Source of the DNA: Aeromonas molluscorum 848 | GTDB taxonomy: Bacteria > Pseudomonadota > Gammaproteobacteria > Enterobacterales > Aeromonadaceae | Direction of reading: 5' to 3' | Assembly: GCF_000388115.1 (NCBI RefSeq) | Contig: NZ_AQGQ01000018.1 | Coordinates: forward strand, 1 to 38,733 | DNA length: 38,733 bases | Shown: one piece after another, positions 6,833-15,883 of the stretch | Layout of the letters: the number at the start of each line of letters is the position of its first letter | Numbering within the stretch: position 1 is the stretch's first letter | Program-made: the position numbers and the translations under genes | Notes under the pieces: generated by a model | Told to the model about the DNA's origin: nothing | Seen by the model: the letters and a program-made list of their open reading frames with translations, nothing else | Database searches by the model: none

Positions 6833-7592
6833 ATACCGGGTTGTCGATATCGACAAAGATCACCTCGAGCCCGTGCTCAGCAGCCAGCCATCCCCCCAGC
6901 GCCTTGACCCCGTATCTCTCGGTCGCATGATGGCCTGCGGCGAAAAAGTGCATGCCCATCTCCCGAGCCGTGTGTATGGTCTGCTCCGATGCCTCCCCCG
7001 AGATGAACGCATCTATGCCTTGCTCTGCGGCGAGATTGATATAGCTCTGTCCCCCGCCGGTACACCAGGCCACGGTTTCGATGAGGGCAGGCCCACTTTC
7101 GCCGCAATGTAGCGCAGGACGGCCCAGCCGTTCGCCGAGACGAGTGGCCAACGCCTGACCACTCAGGGGCTCATCAAACTTGCCGACCATGGCCACACTC
7201 TTCTTGTCCCAAGGCTCCAAACCACGACGCACCTTGATGCCAAGCAACTTGGCCAGCTGGGCATTGTTACCAAGCTCCGGATGGACATCCAGTGGCAGAT
7301 GATAGGCAAACAGATTGATGTCATGGGTGAGCAGCGTCTTGAGGCGGCGTTGCTTCATGCCGGTGACGACCTCGGATTCCCCCTTCCAGAAGTAGCCATG
7401 GTGTACCAGTATGGCGTCAGCGCCCTCGGCCACGGCGGCGTCGAGCAACGCCTGGCTGGCGGTGACCCCGGTGACTATCTTGCGGATCTCGTCGCGTCCT
7501 TCGACTTGCAGGCCATTGGGACAGTAATCCTTGATGGCATGGGGCTCGAGCAGCTGATTGAGTATATTGGTGAGTTTTTGACGGCGGATCAT
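6831..7592 (-). CDS. ybgI: Nif3-family dinuclear metal-binding protein YbgI
   Basis: A 253-residue Nif3/DUF34 protein, the family often labelled GTP cyclohydrolase I type 2 without firm proof. Metal-ligand motifs are visible: VHHGYFWKGE, HLPLDVHPELGNNAQLA, and near the C terminus EASEQTIHTAREMGMHFFAAGHHATE. It aligns with E. coli YbgI from start to end as I remember that protein. I start it at the ATG of MIRRQKLTN (7592), preceded by AGAGGGG; the longer frame upstream lacks a ribosome-binding site. It is a single gene followed by a hairpin terminator. It lies downstream of flrC on the same strand, 170 bases away, with no visible functional link. Confidence 0.9.
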   Translation of the reverse strand: MIRRQKLTNILNQLLEPHAIKDYCPNGLQVEGRDEIRKIVTGVTASQALLDAAVAEGADAILVHHGYFWKGESEVVTGMKQRRLKTLLTHDINLFAYHLPLDVHPELGNNAQLAKLLGIKVRRGLEPWDKKSVAMVGKFDEPLSGQALATRLGERLGRPALHCGESGPALIETVAWCTGGGQSYINLAAEQGIDAFISGEASEQTIHTAREMGMHFFAAGHHATERYGVKALGGWLAAEHGLEVIFVDIDNPV

Positions 7593-7761
7593 AGGCCCCT
7601 CTGTGCCCGGGTGGGCGAGATGACAAAGGGCCATGATAATCGAGCCCGCCGACCAAGACCATGGTGGCGGGCTCACACTGATTGTCCTCGCGCATCAGCC
7701 AGACACTGCACCGGGCCTGACGCCAGGATACACCCGGCTACCTCTGTTGCTGGATGCGCGC

Positions 7762-9153
7762 TTAGGCGGGCAGGAGGATGCCGGCCTCACGCATCTGCGC
7801 CAGCTTGTAGCGCAAGGTGCGCGAGCTGATGCCGAGCCGCTCGGCAACGGCTTTGCGGCTGCCCTTGCAGTCGTGCAAGGTTTCCAGAATGATCTGGTGT
7901 TCCTGCTGCTTGAGCTCGCTGCCAAGCCGCTCGCCACTGAAGGCGCGCTCAGTACCGCTCACCTCTCCCGCAGAGTCCGTTGGAGTGAGTCCGACGTCGG
8001 CGACGCCCAGCGCGAACGCCCCCACGTCAGCGGGTTCCAGGATCAACTGTGCGACCCCTATCTCTCCATCGGTAGAAAGGATCAGCGCCCGCTGCACCAC
8101 GTTGTCCAGCTCGCGCACGTTGCCAGGCCAGGGGTGGGCGAGCAACAGCGCCGCCGCCTGAGACCCCAGTGTTGGGGTCGGCAGCCCTTGCTGAACCGCA
8201 TGGAGTGCGAGCAGGTGCTCGGCCAGAGGCAATATGTCTCCGGGCCGCTCGCGCAGGGCCCGCCAGTGCAGGGGAAACACATTGAGCCGGTAGTAGAGAT
8301 CTTCACGAAACAGCCCATCTTGCACCGCTTTTTTGAGGTCGCGATTGCTGGTGGCAATGACCCGTACGTCCAGGGGGATCATCTTGCGACTGCCGAGCCG
8401 CTCGACCTCTTTCTCCTGCAAGACCCGCAGCAGCTTGGCCTGCAAGGAGAGATCCATTTCGGTTATCTCGTCGAGCAGCAGGGTACCGCCCTGGGCTTGT
8501 TCGAACTTGCCGGGACAACCCTGTACGGCGCCAGTGAAGGCCCCCTTGTCGTAACCAAACAGGGTCGCCTCCAGCATGTTTTCCGGAATAGCGGCGCAGT
8601 TGATGGCCACAAAGGCTTGCTCACTGCGAGGGGAGTTGTCATGTATGTAACGGGCCAGTACTTCCTTTCCCGTGCCACTGGGCCCGGTCACCATGACGGT
8701 GGCCTCGCTTCTCGCGACCCTCGCGGCCAGCTGGAACAACTCGGTGCTGCGCGGATCCCCATGCACCACGGCACGTTTCTCCACTTTCTGGGCCGGCACA
8801 TAGCGGCTCACCTGGTTGAGCAACACCTCGGGGGAGAAGGGTTTGGCTAGATAGTCGATAGCCCCCTCACGCATGGCCCGTACGGCACCATCGATATTGG
8901 CGTAGGCGGTCATCAGCAACACCGGGATCTGGGGATAGGCCTGCCGAATGTTGCCCAGCAGGGTCAGCCCGTCCATGCCCCCCATCTGGATGTCGGAGAT
9001 GACCATGTCAAAGGACTGGCGCGACAGGGCGAGCAGCGCCCGCTCACCGCTATCGGCCTCACGGCACTCGTAACCACCGAGCAGCAAGGTATCTATTAGC
9101 GCCTCGCGCAGGCCGGAATCATCTTCAACGACCAGGATCCGTGCCTGACTCAT
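7762..9153 (-). CDS. flrC: Sigma-54-dependent flagellar response regulator FlrC
   Basis: NtrC-type activator of 463 residues: receiver with phosphoacceptor D54 (MVISDIQMGGMDG), AAA+ domain with Walker A GPSGTGKE, the sigma-54 contact loop GAFTGA, Walker B GTLLLDEITEMD, and a Fis-type helix-turn-helix at the C terminus (GSRKAVAERLGISSRTLRYK). In Vibrio and Aeromonas, FlrC, phosphorylated by FlrB, activates class III flagellar promoters (basal body, hook). It follows flrB after 88 bases. The sigma-54 promoters of flgB and flgF in this window are its likely targets. The order flrA-flrB-flrC is intact, but flrC is followed by ybgI rather than fliE. Confidence 0.93.
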   Translation of the reverse strand: MSQARILVVEDDSGLREALIDTLLLGGYECREADSGERALLALSRQSFDMVISDIQMGGMDGLTLLGNIRQAYPQIPVLLMTAYANIDGAVRAMREGAIDYLAKPFSPEVLLNQVSRYVPAQKVEKRAVVHGDPRSTELFQLAARVARSEATVMVTGPSGTGKEVLARYIHDNSPRSEQAFVAINCAAIPENMLEATLFGYDKGAFTGAVQGCPGKFEQAQGGTLLLDEITEMDLSLQAKLLRVLQEKEVERLGSRKMIPLDVRVIATSNRDLKKAVQDGLFREDLYYRLNVFPLHWRALRERPGDILPLAEHLLALHAVQQGLPTPTLGSQAAALLLAHPWPGNVRELDNVVQRALILSTDGEIGVAQLILEPADVGAFALGVADVGLTPTDSAGEVSGTERAFSGERLGSELKQQEHQIILETLHDCKGSRKAVAERLGISSRTLRYKLAQMREAGILLPA

Positions 9154-9241
9154 ACTCGTGCTCCCAGAGACTGCACCGTCTCATTTGAATAAAACGTCAG
9201 GATGAAAACCGGGTCATCACCCAATCGGCAAGGGGCAACAC

Positions 9242-10276
9242 TCATGCGACGACTCCCAGGGCCTGCACGCCCTCATGCAAAGGGAAAGAGAGGGTGAAGC
9301 AGCTGCCCTCCCCCGCTACCGAGGTCACCTTGACCTCTCCCTGGTGGGCTCGCACCACGGACTGCACCACCGCAAGCCCCAGACCAGTTCCCTGGCTGCG
9401 GGTCGTAAAGAAGGGTTCAAAGATCTGGGCGAGTTGTTGATGGGTCATGCCGTTGCCGTTGTCGAGCACCCTCAGCTCGACCCTGTTGTCGCTGCGCACC
9501 GCACTCACCATGAGGGAGTTGGCTCCGGCCTGGGCACCATTGGCTATCAGGTTGTTGATGGCACCAGCCAAGGCATTGCTGTTGGCAAGCAGGCAGAGGT
9601 CCGGCTCAGGTGCCTCTATGTGCAGGCTGCACTGCTGCTGATTGCAGAACACCTCGGCTCCCGCCTGCACTTCGCTCAACAACCCCTGTACCGAGATGGG
9701 CGCCACCACCTGGCTCTCGCCACTGCGGGCAAACAACAAGATGTCGCTGATCTGTTTTTCCAGATCCTGCAACCTGGCCATCAGCTTTTGCTGAAACAGG
9801 ACTCGTGATTCCGGCTTGAGGGTGCGGTTGGCCAGGTTGGCGCCATAGAGCATGGCGGCTGACAGGGGGGTGCGGATCTGGTGAGCCAGGGAGGCAGCCA
9901 TGTTGCCAAGCGCAGAGAGGCGCTTCATGTGGTTGACCCTGTCCTGGAGGCGGCGGGTCTCGGTGAGATCGGTGAGGAACACCAGCTGGCCAGGTTGATC
10001 CGGCAACGGCTGGGTAGAAAGCTGTACCCGGCGACCATCTCTCAGGGAGATCTCGTGGCCGTCATCGGCCCTGGGCTCGAAGCAGCGCCCTATGATGGCG
10101 CGCCAGCTCAACCCTTCCAGCGGTTCGCCGAGCAGCGCATGGGCCGCCGGATTGGCGCGAGTGATGGCCCCCTGGCCGTCGAGCAGCAGCACCCCGGTCG
10201 GCAACGCCGTGAAAATGGCATAGAGCTGACTGACTTCGTGGGACTGGACCGGGTTGTCTTGCTGTTGGCTCGTCAT
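9242..10276 (-). CDS. flrB: Flagellar sensor histidine kinase FlrB
   Basis: A soluble histidine kinase of 344 residues without membrane segments. A PAS-like domain occupies about residues 15-110 (FTALPTGVLLLDGQGAITRA), followed by HisKA with H132 in SLAHQIRTPLSAA and a HATPase domain with INNLIANGAQA, LDNGNGM and GTGLGLAVV. It is the cognate kinase of FlrC in the polar flagellar cascade. It starts with ATG at 10276, with GAGGTCAGG nearby. The 106-base gap to flrA contains a weak sigma-54-like element, in line with FlrA control of flrBC in Vibrio. Confidence 0.92.
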   Translation of the reverse strand: MTSQQQDNPVQSHEVSQLYAIFTALPTGVLLLDGQGAITRANPAAHALLGEPLEGLSWRAIIGRCFEPRADDGHEISLRDGRRVQLSTQPLPDQPGQLVFLTDLTETRRLQDRVNHMKRLSALGNMAASLAHQIRTPLSAAMLYGANLANRTLKPESRVLFQQKLMARLQDLEKQISDILLFARSGESQVVAPISVQGLLSEVQAGAEVFCNQQQCSLHIEAPEPDLCLLANSNALAGAINNLIANGAQAGANSLMVSAVRSDNRVELRVLDNGNGMTHQQLAQIFEPFFTTRSQGTGLGLAVVQSVVRAHQGEVKVTSVAGEGSCFTLSFPLHEGVQALGVVA

Positions 10277-10311
10277 AAACCTGACCTCAAACGGGGAGTA
10301 CGGTCAGGCTA

Positions 10312-10327
10312 TTCAAGTTCTATGCCA
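10312..10327 (-). promoter_or_regulatory. Possible sigma-54 promoter of flrBC
   Basis: On the leftward strand TGGCAT-AGAAC-TTGAA has the -24 element and correct spacing but GA instead of GC at -12. The start would be about 25 bases before flrB. FlrA-dependent sigma-54 expression of flrBC is established in Vibrio cholerae, which raises the prior; the sequence alone is weak. Confidence 0.35.
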
Positions 10328-10382
10328 GATAAATTTACTGTTTTAAATCAACCAATTATATGGGTGCGTCAAGGGGTTGACC

Positions 10383-11810
10383 CTAGGCTTCCTTGCTCAT
10401 GCCATATTTCTTCATCTTCTCGACCAGGGTAGTGCGACGCATGCCGAGCAGATCGGCGGCCCGTGCGACTACCCCTTCCTGGGATTCCAGAGCCTGACGG
10501 ATCAGCTCCACTTCCAGATCGGCCAGCATCTCCTTGAGGTTGACCCCCTCCTGGGGCAACTGCATCAGGTTGCCACTGCTCTGGCTAACCAGCAGCTCGG
10601 GCGGATCCTGGAACACGGCAGCCAGGGCATCGCGCTCATCCATCTCGGTCAGGCGGGCATCTCTGGGTTCGCAAGGCAGCAGTCGATAACGGCTCGGCAA
10701 ATCCGAGACATCGACTATCTGCTGGGGATAGAGGATCAGCAAGCGCTCAAGCAGGTTGGAGAGCTCGCGCACGTTGCCGGGCCAGGGGTATTGCAGCAGG
10801 GACTCCATGGCACGCTGGGTCAGGCGAATGAAGCCCTGATGCTGCTCGGAGTGACGGTTGAGCAGCTCCTGCAGCAGCAGCGGAATATCGTCGATGCGAT
10901 CACGCAGGGGCGGCGTCTCTATGGGGAAGACATTGAGGCGGTAGTAGAGATCTTCACGAAACTCCTGAGTGCGGATCATCGCCTCCAGATCCCTGTGGGT
11001 CGCCGCTATGATGCGCACATCCGCATGGATGGGTTTGCCGCCGCCAACCCGGTCAAACAGCCGCTCCTGCAACACCCGCAGCAACTTGACCTGCATCGGC
11101 ATCGGCATGTCGCCGATCTCGTCGAGGAAGAGGGTGCCCCCCTGGGCGAGTTCGAAGCGGCCGCGCCGCGCCGCTATGGCGCCGGTGAAGGCGCCTTTCT
11201 CATGGCCGAACAGTTCACTCTCAAGCAACTCTGCCGGAATGGCGCCGCAGTTGATGGGCACGAAGGGGCCGCCAGCCCGGTTGGAGAGTTCATGGATGGC
11301 ACGCGCCACGACCTCCTTGCCGGTCCCGGATTCGCCCAGGATCAAGACATTGGCATCGGTCTGAGCGACCTGGCTGATGAGACGGCGCACCTCTTGAATG
11401 CCCTTGCCCTTGCCCACCAGCAGCCGCAACAGCGTCTGACCCTTGTCATGGACCTGCTGTTTCGGGTGCAAGGAGACAAACGCCTGACAAAAGTGCAGAT
11501 GTCGGGTAAGGGATTCATAAGAAAACGGTGCCTGGGCCACACCGATAAAGTTGCTATTGGGCAACGCTATCTCGGCCAGGGAGACGAAAGGGGTGCGGGG
11601 ATATTGCTCGAGCAGCGTGCTCAGGGGACGATCCACCAGCTCGCCGATCAGCACCCCTTGCAAGGGACCCGAGGCTTCGATGGCCATGTCGAGATCCGCT
11701 TGGGCGACCTCTTGCCAAGGCATACCCATGAAGGAGAGCACTGTACCCAACTGCTGGCGCCTAGCGACATCCGTATCCACTATCAGCACGCCCATTGCCA
11801 TCATATTCAT
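10383..11810 (-). CDS. flrA: Master flagellar activator FlrA (FleQ family)
   Basis: Sigma-54-dependent activator of 475 residues. The N-terminal receiver-like domain (1-115) lacks a phosphoacceptor aspartate, as in FleQ/FlrA. The AAA+ domain has Walker [15 protein letters not shown] and Walker [13 protein letters not shown]; the C terminus carries a Fis-type helix-turn-helix ending [17 protein letters not shown]129 and R170 sit 41 residues apart, the same spacing as the c-di-GMP-binding R135 and R176 of V. cholerae FlrA, so c-di-GMP inhibition is likely conserved. The first ATG (11810) has its GAGGG directly adjacent; ATG at 11804 has better spacing and may be the true start. It heads the flrABC cluster. 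Confidence 0.93.
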   Translation of the reverse strand: MNMMAMGVLIVDTDVARRQQLGTVLSFMGMPWQEVAQADLDMAIEASGPLQGVLIGELVDRPLSTLLEQYPRTPFVSLAEIALPNSNFIGVAQAPFSYESLTRHLHFCQAFVSLHPKQQVHDKGQTLLRLLVGKGKGIQEVRRLISQVAQTDANVLILGESGTGKEVVARAIHELSNRAGGPFVPINCGAIPAELLESELFGHEKGAFTGAIAARRGRFELAQGGTLFLDEIGDMPMPMQVKLLRVLQERLFDRVGGGKPIHADVRIIAATHRDLEAMIRTQEFREDLYYRLNVFPIETPPLRDRIDDIPLLLQELLNRHSEQHQGFIRLTQRAMESLLQYPWPGNVRELSNLLERLLILYPQQIVDVSDLPSRYRLLPCEPRDARLTEMDERDALAAVFQDPPELLVSQSSGNLMQLPQEGVNLKEMLADLEVELIRQALESQEGVVARAADLLGMRRTTLVEKMKKYGMSKEA

Positions 11811-11871
11811 CCCTCTTCACCCACTGTTTTTATTCTACCGCCACCACCTCGCGGACGAGGTCAGTGCACAA

Positions 11872-11887
11872 GGCGCACAAAGTGCCA
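11872..11887 (-). promoter_or_regulatory. Weak sigma-54-like element upstream of flrA
   Basis: Leftward TGGCAC-TTTGT-GCGCC has GG and GC at the right distance but a poor -12 context. It would start transcription about 50 bases before flrA. In Vibrio flrA is not sigma-54 dependent, so this may be chance. Confidence 0.2.
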
Positions 11888-12028
11888 AAAATTCCGGCGC
11901 CTTGTCAAAAACTGTCGCGCCAGAATGTGTACTGGCAAGCATAGCCGCAACAGATGTTGCCATTCGGAGGGGATTACCCCAATAACACTCGGTCATTCGA
12001 GTCCGATAGGCGGGATCCGACCGGTGAC

Positions 12029-13024
12029 TCAGTGCGGTGACGTCGCCTTCAGGGTTGCGTAGCGGCACTCGGGGAAGCGGGTACAGGTGAGAAACTGCTT
12101 GCCGGCATAAGGTCCCTTGCGGGCCTCGCGCTCCAGCAGCGGCGCGGTGCAACGTGGACAAGTATGGGGGTTGGCTGGCGCCACATCGTCCTTGTCAGCG
12201 AGCTTGCCAGCCTGGTCAGTGCCTTCCTCATCCTCGTCCTCATCCAGCGGCGTTGCGGTGAACAAGCCATGGGGCATCGCCTCTTGCTCGGCACTCACTG
12301 CCAGCGTCTGGGGCACAGATCTCATCATGGGCATATCAAGGGGGAGCTTATCTACCTCTTCCTCCCGGTAATGACGGCGACCAGCCCCTTTGCTGGTGCG
12401 CCCACGCGCAGCATCGGCCTGGGGCCGAGTAAGCGGCCTGGGTGTCTCTTCCAGATCCACCGCGCCGAGGGCTTGCGGGTTGAAGGTCGGCTCGCGCCTT
12501 GCCCCCCCAGTGAGCGCCGTCTGAGGATCCAGTGCCTCCTCGTCCAGCAACAAGGCCTGCACCTGCTCCTTGAGCTCATCGAGATCGGCCGCCTCTTGCC
12601 CCGTGAGAGGTAGCAGGGGCAAGTCAGCCCGTTCACACAGTTGCTGCAACCAGCGGTCCCGGCTCGGGCGGCGTTTGCCTTGTGCCGGCGCGAGCCGCTC
12701 GATGGCACAGATGAGGGAGAGATCCTCGGGATGGCAGAGCAGGTAGTCAAACTGGCGATCCCCCATGCTGGCCAGCTGTTTTTGCCATTTTCCCTTGCCG
12801 ACCCCTTTGCCCGGCAACAGCACGTCTTTGAGCCGCACATGGGTAAAGAGTCGCACCTCCTCTTGCAGCAGTGCCTGCAACGCCTCGAACTCACGATGGC
12901 GATCCGGGGTCATAAGTGTCTCTTGCAAGGAGCAGGAAACGCTCCTGGCACGGCGGGCACGCCAAGCCAGCAGGATCAGGACGAGGGCCAGTACTAACAG
13001 ACCGGGTAACAACAAGCCATTCAT
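12029..13024 (-). CDS. Membrane-anchored DUF2726 protein with C-terminal Cys4 zinc ribbon
   Basis: A 331-residue protein of unknown function. It has one N-terminal membrane segment (GLLLPGLLVLALVLILLAW) followed by basic residues, a DUF2726-type nuclease-like domain (about residues 60-150; LQEEVRLFTHVRLKDVL, FDYLLCHPEDLSLICAIE), a long low-complexity acidic linker (LDEDEDEEG), and a C-terminal four-cysteine ribbon of the topoisomerase I type (CPRCTAPLL ... CTRFPECRY). The ribbon suggests nucleic-acid binding. I choose the ATG just before the membrane segment, although it lacks a clear ribosome-binding site; a GTG at 13069 preceded by GGAGG is an alternative that adds 15 residues. It is transcribed alone, convergent with nothing close. 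Confidence 0.7.
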   Translation of the reverse strand: MNGLLLPGLLVLALVLILLAWRARRARSVSCSLQETLMTPDRHREFEALQALLQEEVRLFTHVRLKDVLLPGKGVGKGKWQKQLASMGDRQFDYLLCHPEDLSLICAIERLAPAQGKRRPSRDRWLQQLCERADLPLLPLTGQEAADLDELKEQVQALLLDEEALDPQTALTGGARREPTFNPQALGAVDLEETPRPLTRPQADAARGRTSKGAGRRHYREEEVDKLPLDMPMMRSVPQTLAVSAEQEAMPHGLFTATPLDEDEDEEGTDQAGKLADKDDVAPANPHTCPRCTAPLLEREARKGPYAGKQFLTCTRFPECRYATLKATSPH

Positions 13025-13216
13025 GGAGGGGGCAATCCGACAGACGAAAGAGGGGCATAATATTACCACAACCTCCGGTCACAACCGCTATCTGTCACGG
13101 CGCCAGCAGCAGACTCTGCCATTGGCAGAATAATTTCGGTTTTGGTTGGGTCAGGGGGTTCATCTCACCTGCAACGGCAGGCACAATGAAGTGGACTCAC
13201 ACACAAGGAGAGCAGG

Positions 13217-13729
13217 ATGCAAAAGCAATTGGTTGTCACCGTAATAGGTGCAGACAGACCCGGCATAGTGGAAGAGTTGGCCGCCCTCATCAGCCAGCAT
13301 AGTGGCAACTGGCTCGCCAGTTCCATGAGTGAGCTGGCCGGCCAGTTTGCCGGTATCCTCCAGATCAGCGTTGACGATGGTCACTACCGCGGCCTGTGCG
13401 AGGCGCTCTCCCTGCTGGCCGGGCTCAAGGTGAGCTTCGCCGAAGGGGTGCTCGGTGCCGAACCCGAACGCCAGCTGATGCTGACGGTCACCGGCAACGA
13501 CAGACCGGGAATTGTCCATGAAGTTGCGAGCATCTTGCGCCAGCTCGGTGCCAACGTCATCGACCTGACCACGGGCTGCGAGGCCGCCCCCCATTCCGGG
13601 GCCCCCCTCTTCTATGCCCATGCGCTGGTCGCCCTGCCCCAGGAACTGGCCCTGCCGACACTTATCGACTCTCTGGAGTCCCTGTCGGACGATCTGGTGG
13701 TCGACATAGATCAAGACGTAGAAGATTGA
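13217..13729 (+). CDS. GcvR-like ACT-domain regulatory protein
   Basis: A 170-residue protein made of two ACT domains, each beginning with the ligand-loop signature (VTVIGADRPGIVEEL at the N terminus; LTVTGNDRPGIVHEV around residue 90). This is the GcvR family; E. coli GcvR binds glycine and represses glycine-cleavage genes through GcvA. No DNA-binding domain is present, so it would act by protein contact. ATG is preceded by AAGGAGAGCAGG. It ends five bases before the Pho box of ppk, on the same strand. Its exact ligand is not evident from sequence, and in other genomes such proteins are found unlinked to gcv genes. Confidence 0.78.
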   Translation: MQKQLVVTVIGADRPGIVEELAALISQHSGNWLASSMSELAGQFAGILQISVDDGHYRGLCEALSLLAGLKVSFAEGVLGAEPERQLMLTVTGNDRPGIVHEVASILRQLGANVIDLTTGCEAAPHSGAPLFYAHALVALPQELALPTLIDSLESLSDDLVVDIDQDVED

Positions 13730-13734
13730 TGCCG

Positions 13735-13763
13735 CTGTCATTAAAGCGTCACAAAACCGTCAT
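13735..13763 (+). promoter_or_regulatory. Triple Pho box upstream of ppk
   Basis: Three 7-bp half-sites CTGTCAT, GCGTCAC and CCGTCAT at 13735, 13746 and 13757, each 11 bp apart with AT-rich spacers TAAA and AAAA. This is exactly the PhoB-binding layout. The array starts five bases after the upstream stop and ends 48 bases before the ppk start, so PhoB activation of ppk-ppx under phosphate limitation is likely. Confidence 0.8.
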
Positions 13764-13810
13764 CTAATGAGGCCCATTCGTTCCACGGGATTGGATAAAC
13801 AGAGGCACTG

Positions 13811-15883
13811 ATGAGCACCGACAAGCTGTATGAAGAGAAGGAACTGAGCTGGCTCTCTTTTAACGAGAGGGTGCTGCAGGAGGCGATGGACAAGACGGTG
13901 CCGCTCATCGAGCGGATCCGCTTCCTTGGCATTTTCTCCTCCAACCAGGACGAGTTTTTCAAGGTGCGGGTCTCCGAGGTGAAGCGGCGCATCCTGATCA
14001 ATGAAGTCCATGGCGGTGATGATGAGGCCAAGGGGTTGCTGCGCGCCATCCAGCAAAAAGTGATGGCGCTTGGCGAAGCCTTCGACAACACCTACAAGGA
14101 GCTGCTGATAGCGCTCGCCCGCCACAACATCTTCCTGGTCAACGAGAACCAGCTCTCCGACAACATACAGCAGTGGATGCGGCTCTTCTTCAAGGACAAG
14201 GTGCAACGCCACCTGATCCCCATCTTGCTCAACAAGGAGGTGAACCCGGTCAAGTTCCTCAAGGACGAGTACACCTACCTGGCGGTGGAGATGAAAAAGC
14301 AAGGCCAGGTGATCCAATATGCCCTGGTCGAGGTGCCGACCGACGACTTGCCCCGCTTCGTGCAGTTGCCCGCCGAGGGTACCCGCCGCAAGAAGCAGAT
14401 CATCATACTCGACAACATCATCCGATCCTGTCTGGACGACCTGTTCAAGGGCTTCTTCGACTATGACGAAATCGCCGCCTACGCGGTCAAGCTGACCCGG
14501 GATGCGGAGTACGACCTCTCCGACCAGCTCGATCTCAGCCTGGTCGACAAGATGAGTGACGGCTTGAAGCAGCGGCTCACCGCCATGCCGGTGCGCTTCG
14601 TCTATGAGCGGGAGATGCCGGCCGCCATGATAAGCTTCCTCAAGCTCAAGCTGCAGATAAGCAGCTATGACGCCATCATGTCCGGGGGGCGTTATCACAA
14701 CTTCAAGGACTTCATCGGCTTCCCCAACGTGGGGCGTGACTACCTTGAAAACCCCAAGCTGCCCGCCCTGGAGTGCCGGGATTTTGATGGTTTCGTCAAT
14801 GCCTTCGATGCCATCGCCAAGCAAGACATCTTGCTCTACTACCCCTATCACAAGTTCCACCATTTCACCGAGCTGGTGCGTCAGGCGGCCTTCGATCCGG
14901 CAGTCAGCGCCATTCGCATCAATATCTACCGGGTGGCCAAGAAGTCGCGCATCATCCACTCTCTGGTCGATGCCGCCAACAATGGCAAGAAGGTGACTGT
15001 GGTGGTCGAGCTGCGGGCTCGCTTCGACGAGGCGGCCAACATCGACTGGGCCAATGTCTTGACCGACGCCGGGGTCAAGGTAGTGTTCGGGGTGCCCAGT
15101 CTCAAGATCCACTCCAAGCTCTGTCTCATTACCCGCCTCGAGCAGGGGGAAGCCGTGCGCTACGCCCATATCGGCACGGGCAACTTCAACGAGAAGACTG
15201 CCAAGAGCTACACCGACTTCTCGCTGCTGACCCGCAACCCCGACATCACCGCCGAGGTGGAGGGCGTATTCGAATATATCGAGTACCCCTACCGGCGCTA
15301 CAAGTTCAACCACCTGCTGGTCTCCCCCATCAACTGCCGTCGCCAGCTCTATCGCCTCATCGACAACGAGTTGGCCAACGCCAAGGCGGGACAGCCCAGC
15401 GGCATCACCCTCAAGATCAACAACCTGGTGGACAGGGATCTCATCAATCGCCTCTATGCGGCGGGGCAGGCCGGGGTGCCCATCCAGATGATAGTGCGCG
15501 GCATGTGTGCCCTGCGCCCCGGGGTGCCGGGCCTGAGCGACAACATCAGAGTGATCAGCATCATAGATCGCTTCCTCGAGCATCCACGAGTCATGGTGTT
15601 TCACAACAAGGGCAATGTGCAGCTCTATATCTCCAGCGCCGACTGGATGAGCCGCAACATTGACGGCCGTATCGAGGTGGGCACCCCCATCTATGACGAT
15701 CGGCTCAAACAACGCATCCTGGATATACTGGAGTTGCAACTGAGCGACACCACCAAGGCGCGGCTCATCGATGCAGAACAGCAGAACCTGTACGTAAAAC
15801 GGGGCAACAGGCGCAAGATCCGCTCCCAGGTTGCCACCTATGACTATCTCAAACGCATCGAGTCAGCCCCCCATGGACACTAG
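13811..15883 (+). CDS. ppk: Polyphosphate kinase PPK1
   Basis: A 690-residue PPK1, the membrane-associated enzyme that polymerises the ATP gamma-phosphate into inorganic polyphosphate. Landmarks: N-terminal [28 protein letters not shown], and the two catalytic phospholipase-D-like segments containing the conserved histidines, [11 protein letters not shown] (autophosphorylated His) and [14 protein letters not shown]. Length equals the E. coli enzyme's. It overlaps ppx by 11 bases. The long antisense open frame (13760-15739) is a shadow of codon composition. Expression is probably PhoB-controlled by the triple Pho box. Confidence 0.95.
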   Translation: MSTDKLYEEKELSWLSFNERVLQEAMDKTVPLIERIRFLGIFSSNQDEFFKVRVSEVKRRILINEVHGGDDEAKGLLRAIQQKVMALGEAFDNTYKELLIALARHNIFLVNENQLSDNIQQWMRLFFKDKVQRHLIPILLNKEVNPVKFLKDEYTYLAVEMKKQGQVIQYALVEVPTDDLPRFVQLPAEGTRRKKQIIILDNIIRSCLDDLFKGFFDYDEIAAYAVKLTRDAEYDLSDQLDLSLVDKMSDGLKQRLTAMPVRFVYEREMPAAMISFLKLKLQISSYDAIMSGGRYHNFKDFIGFPNVGRDYLENPKLPALECRDFDGFVNAFDAIAKQDILLYYPYHKFHHFTELVRQAAFDPAVSAIRINIYRVAKKSRIIHSLVDAANNGKKVTVVVELRARFDEAANIDWANVLTDAGVKVVFGVPSLKIHSKLCLITRLEQGEAVRYAHIGTGNFNEKTAKSYTDFSLLTRNPDITAEVEGVFEYIEYPYRRYKFNHLLVSPINCRRQLYRLIDNELANAKAGQPSGITLKINNLVDRDLINRLYAAGQAGVPIQMIVRGMCALRPGVPGLSDNIRVISIIDRFLEHPRVMVFHNKGNVQLYISSADWMSRNIDGRIEVGTPIYDDRLKQRILDILELQLSDTTKARLIDAEQQNLYVKRGNRRKIRSQVATYDYLKRIESAPHGH

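Noticed and set aside
11872-11887. Treating the flrA upstream element as a firm sigma-54 promoter
   Set aside because: Only GG and GC match well, and flrA is not sigma-54 dependent in Vibrio. It is listed at low confidence only.
13115-13129. Hairpin TCTGCC/GGCAGA before the GcvR-like gene as a terminator
   Set aside because: No T run follows on either strand and no gene ends near it on the rightward strand.
13760-15739. A 659-codon open frame antisense to ppk
   Set aside because: It mirrors ppk codon by codon, is rich in Val, Gly and His as expected from antisense of GC-rich coding DNA, and shows no domain. ppk itself is unmistakable.
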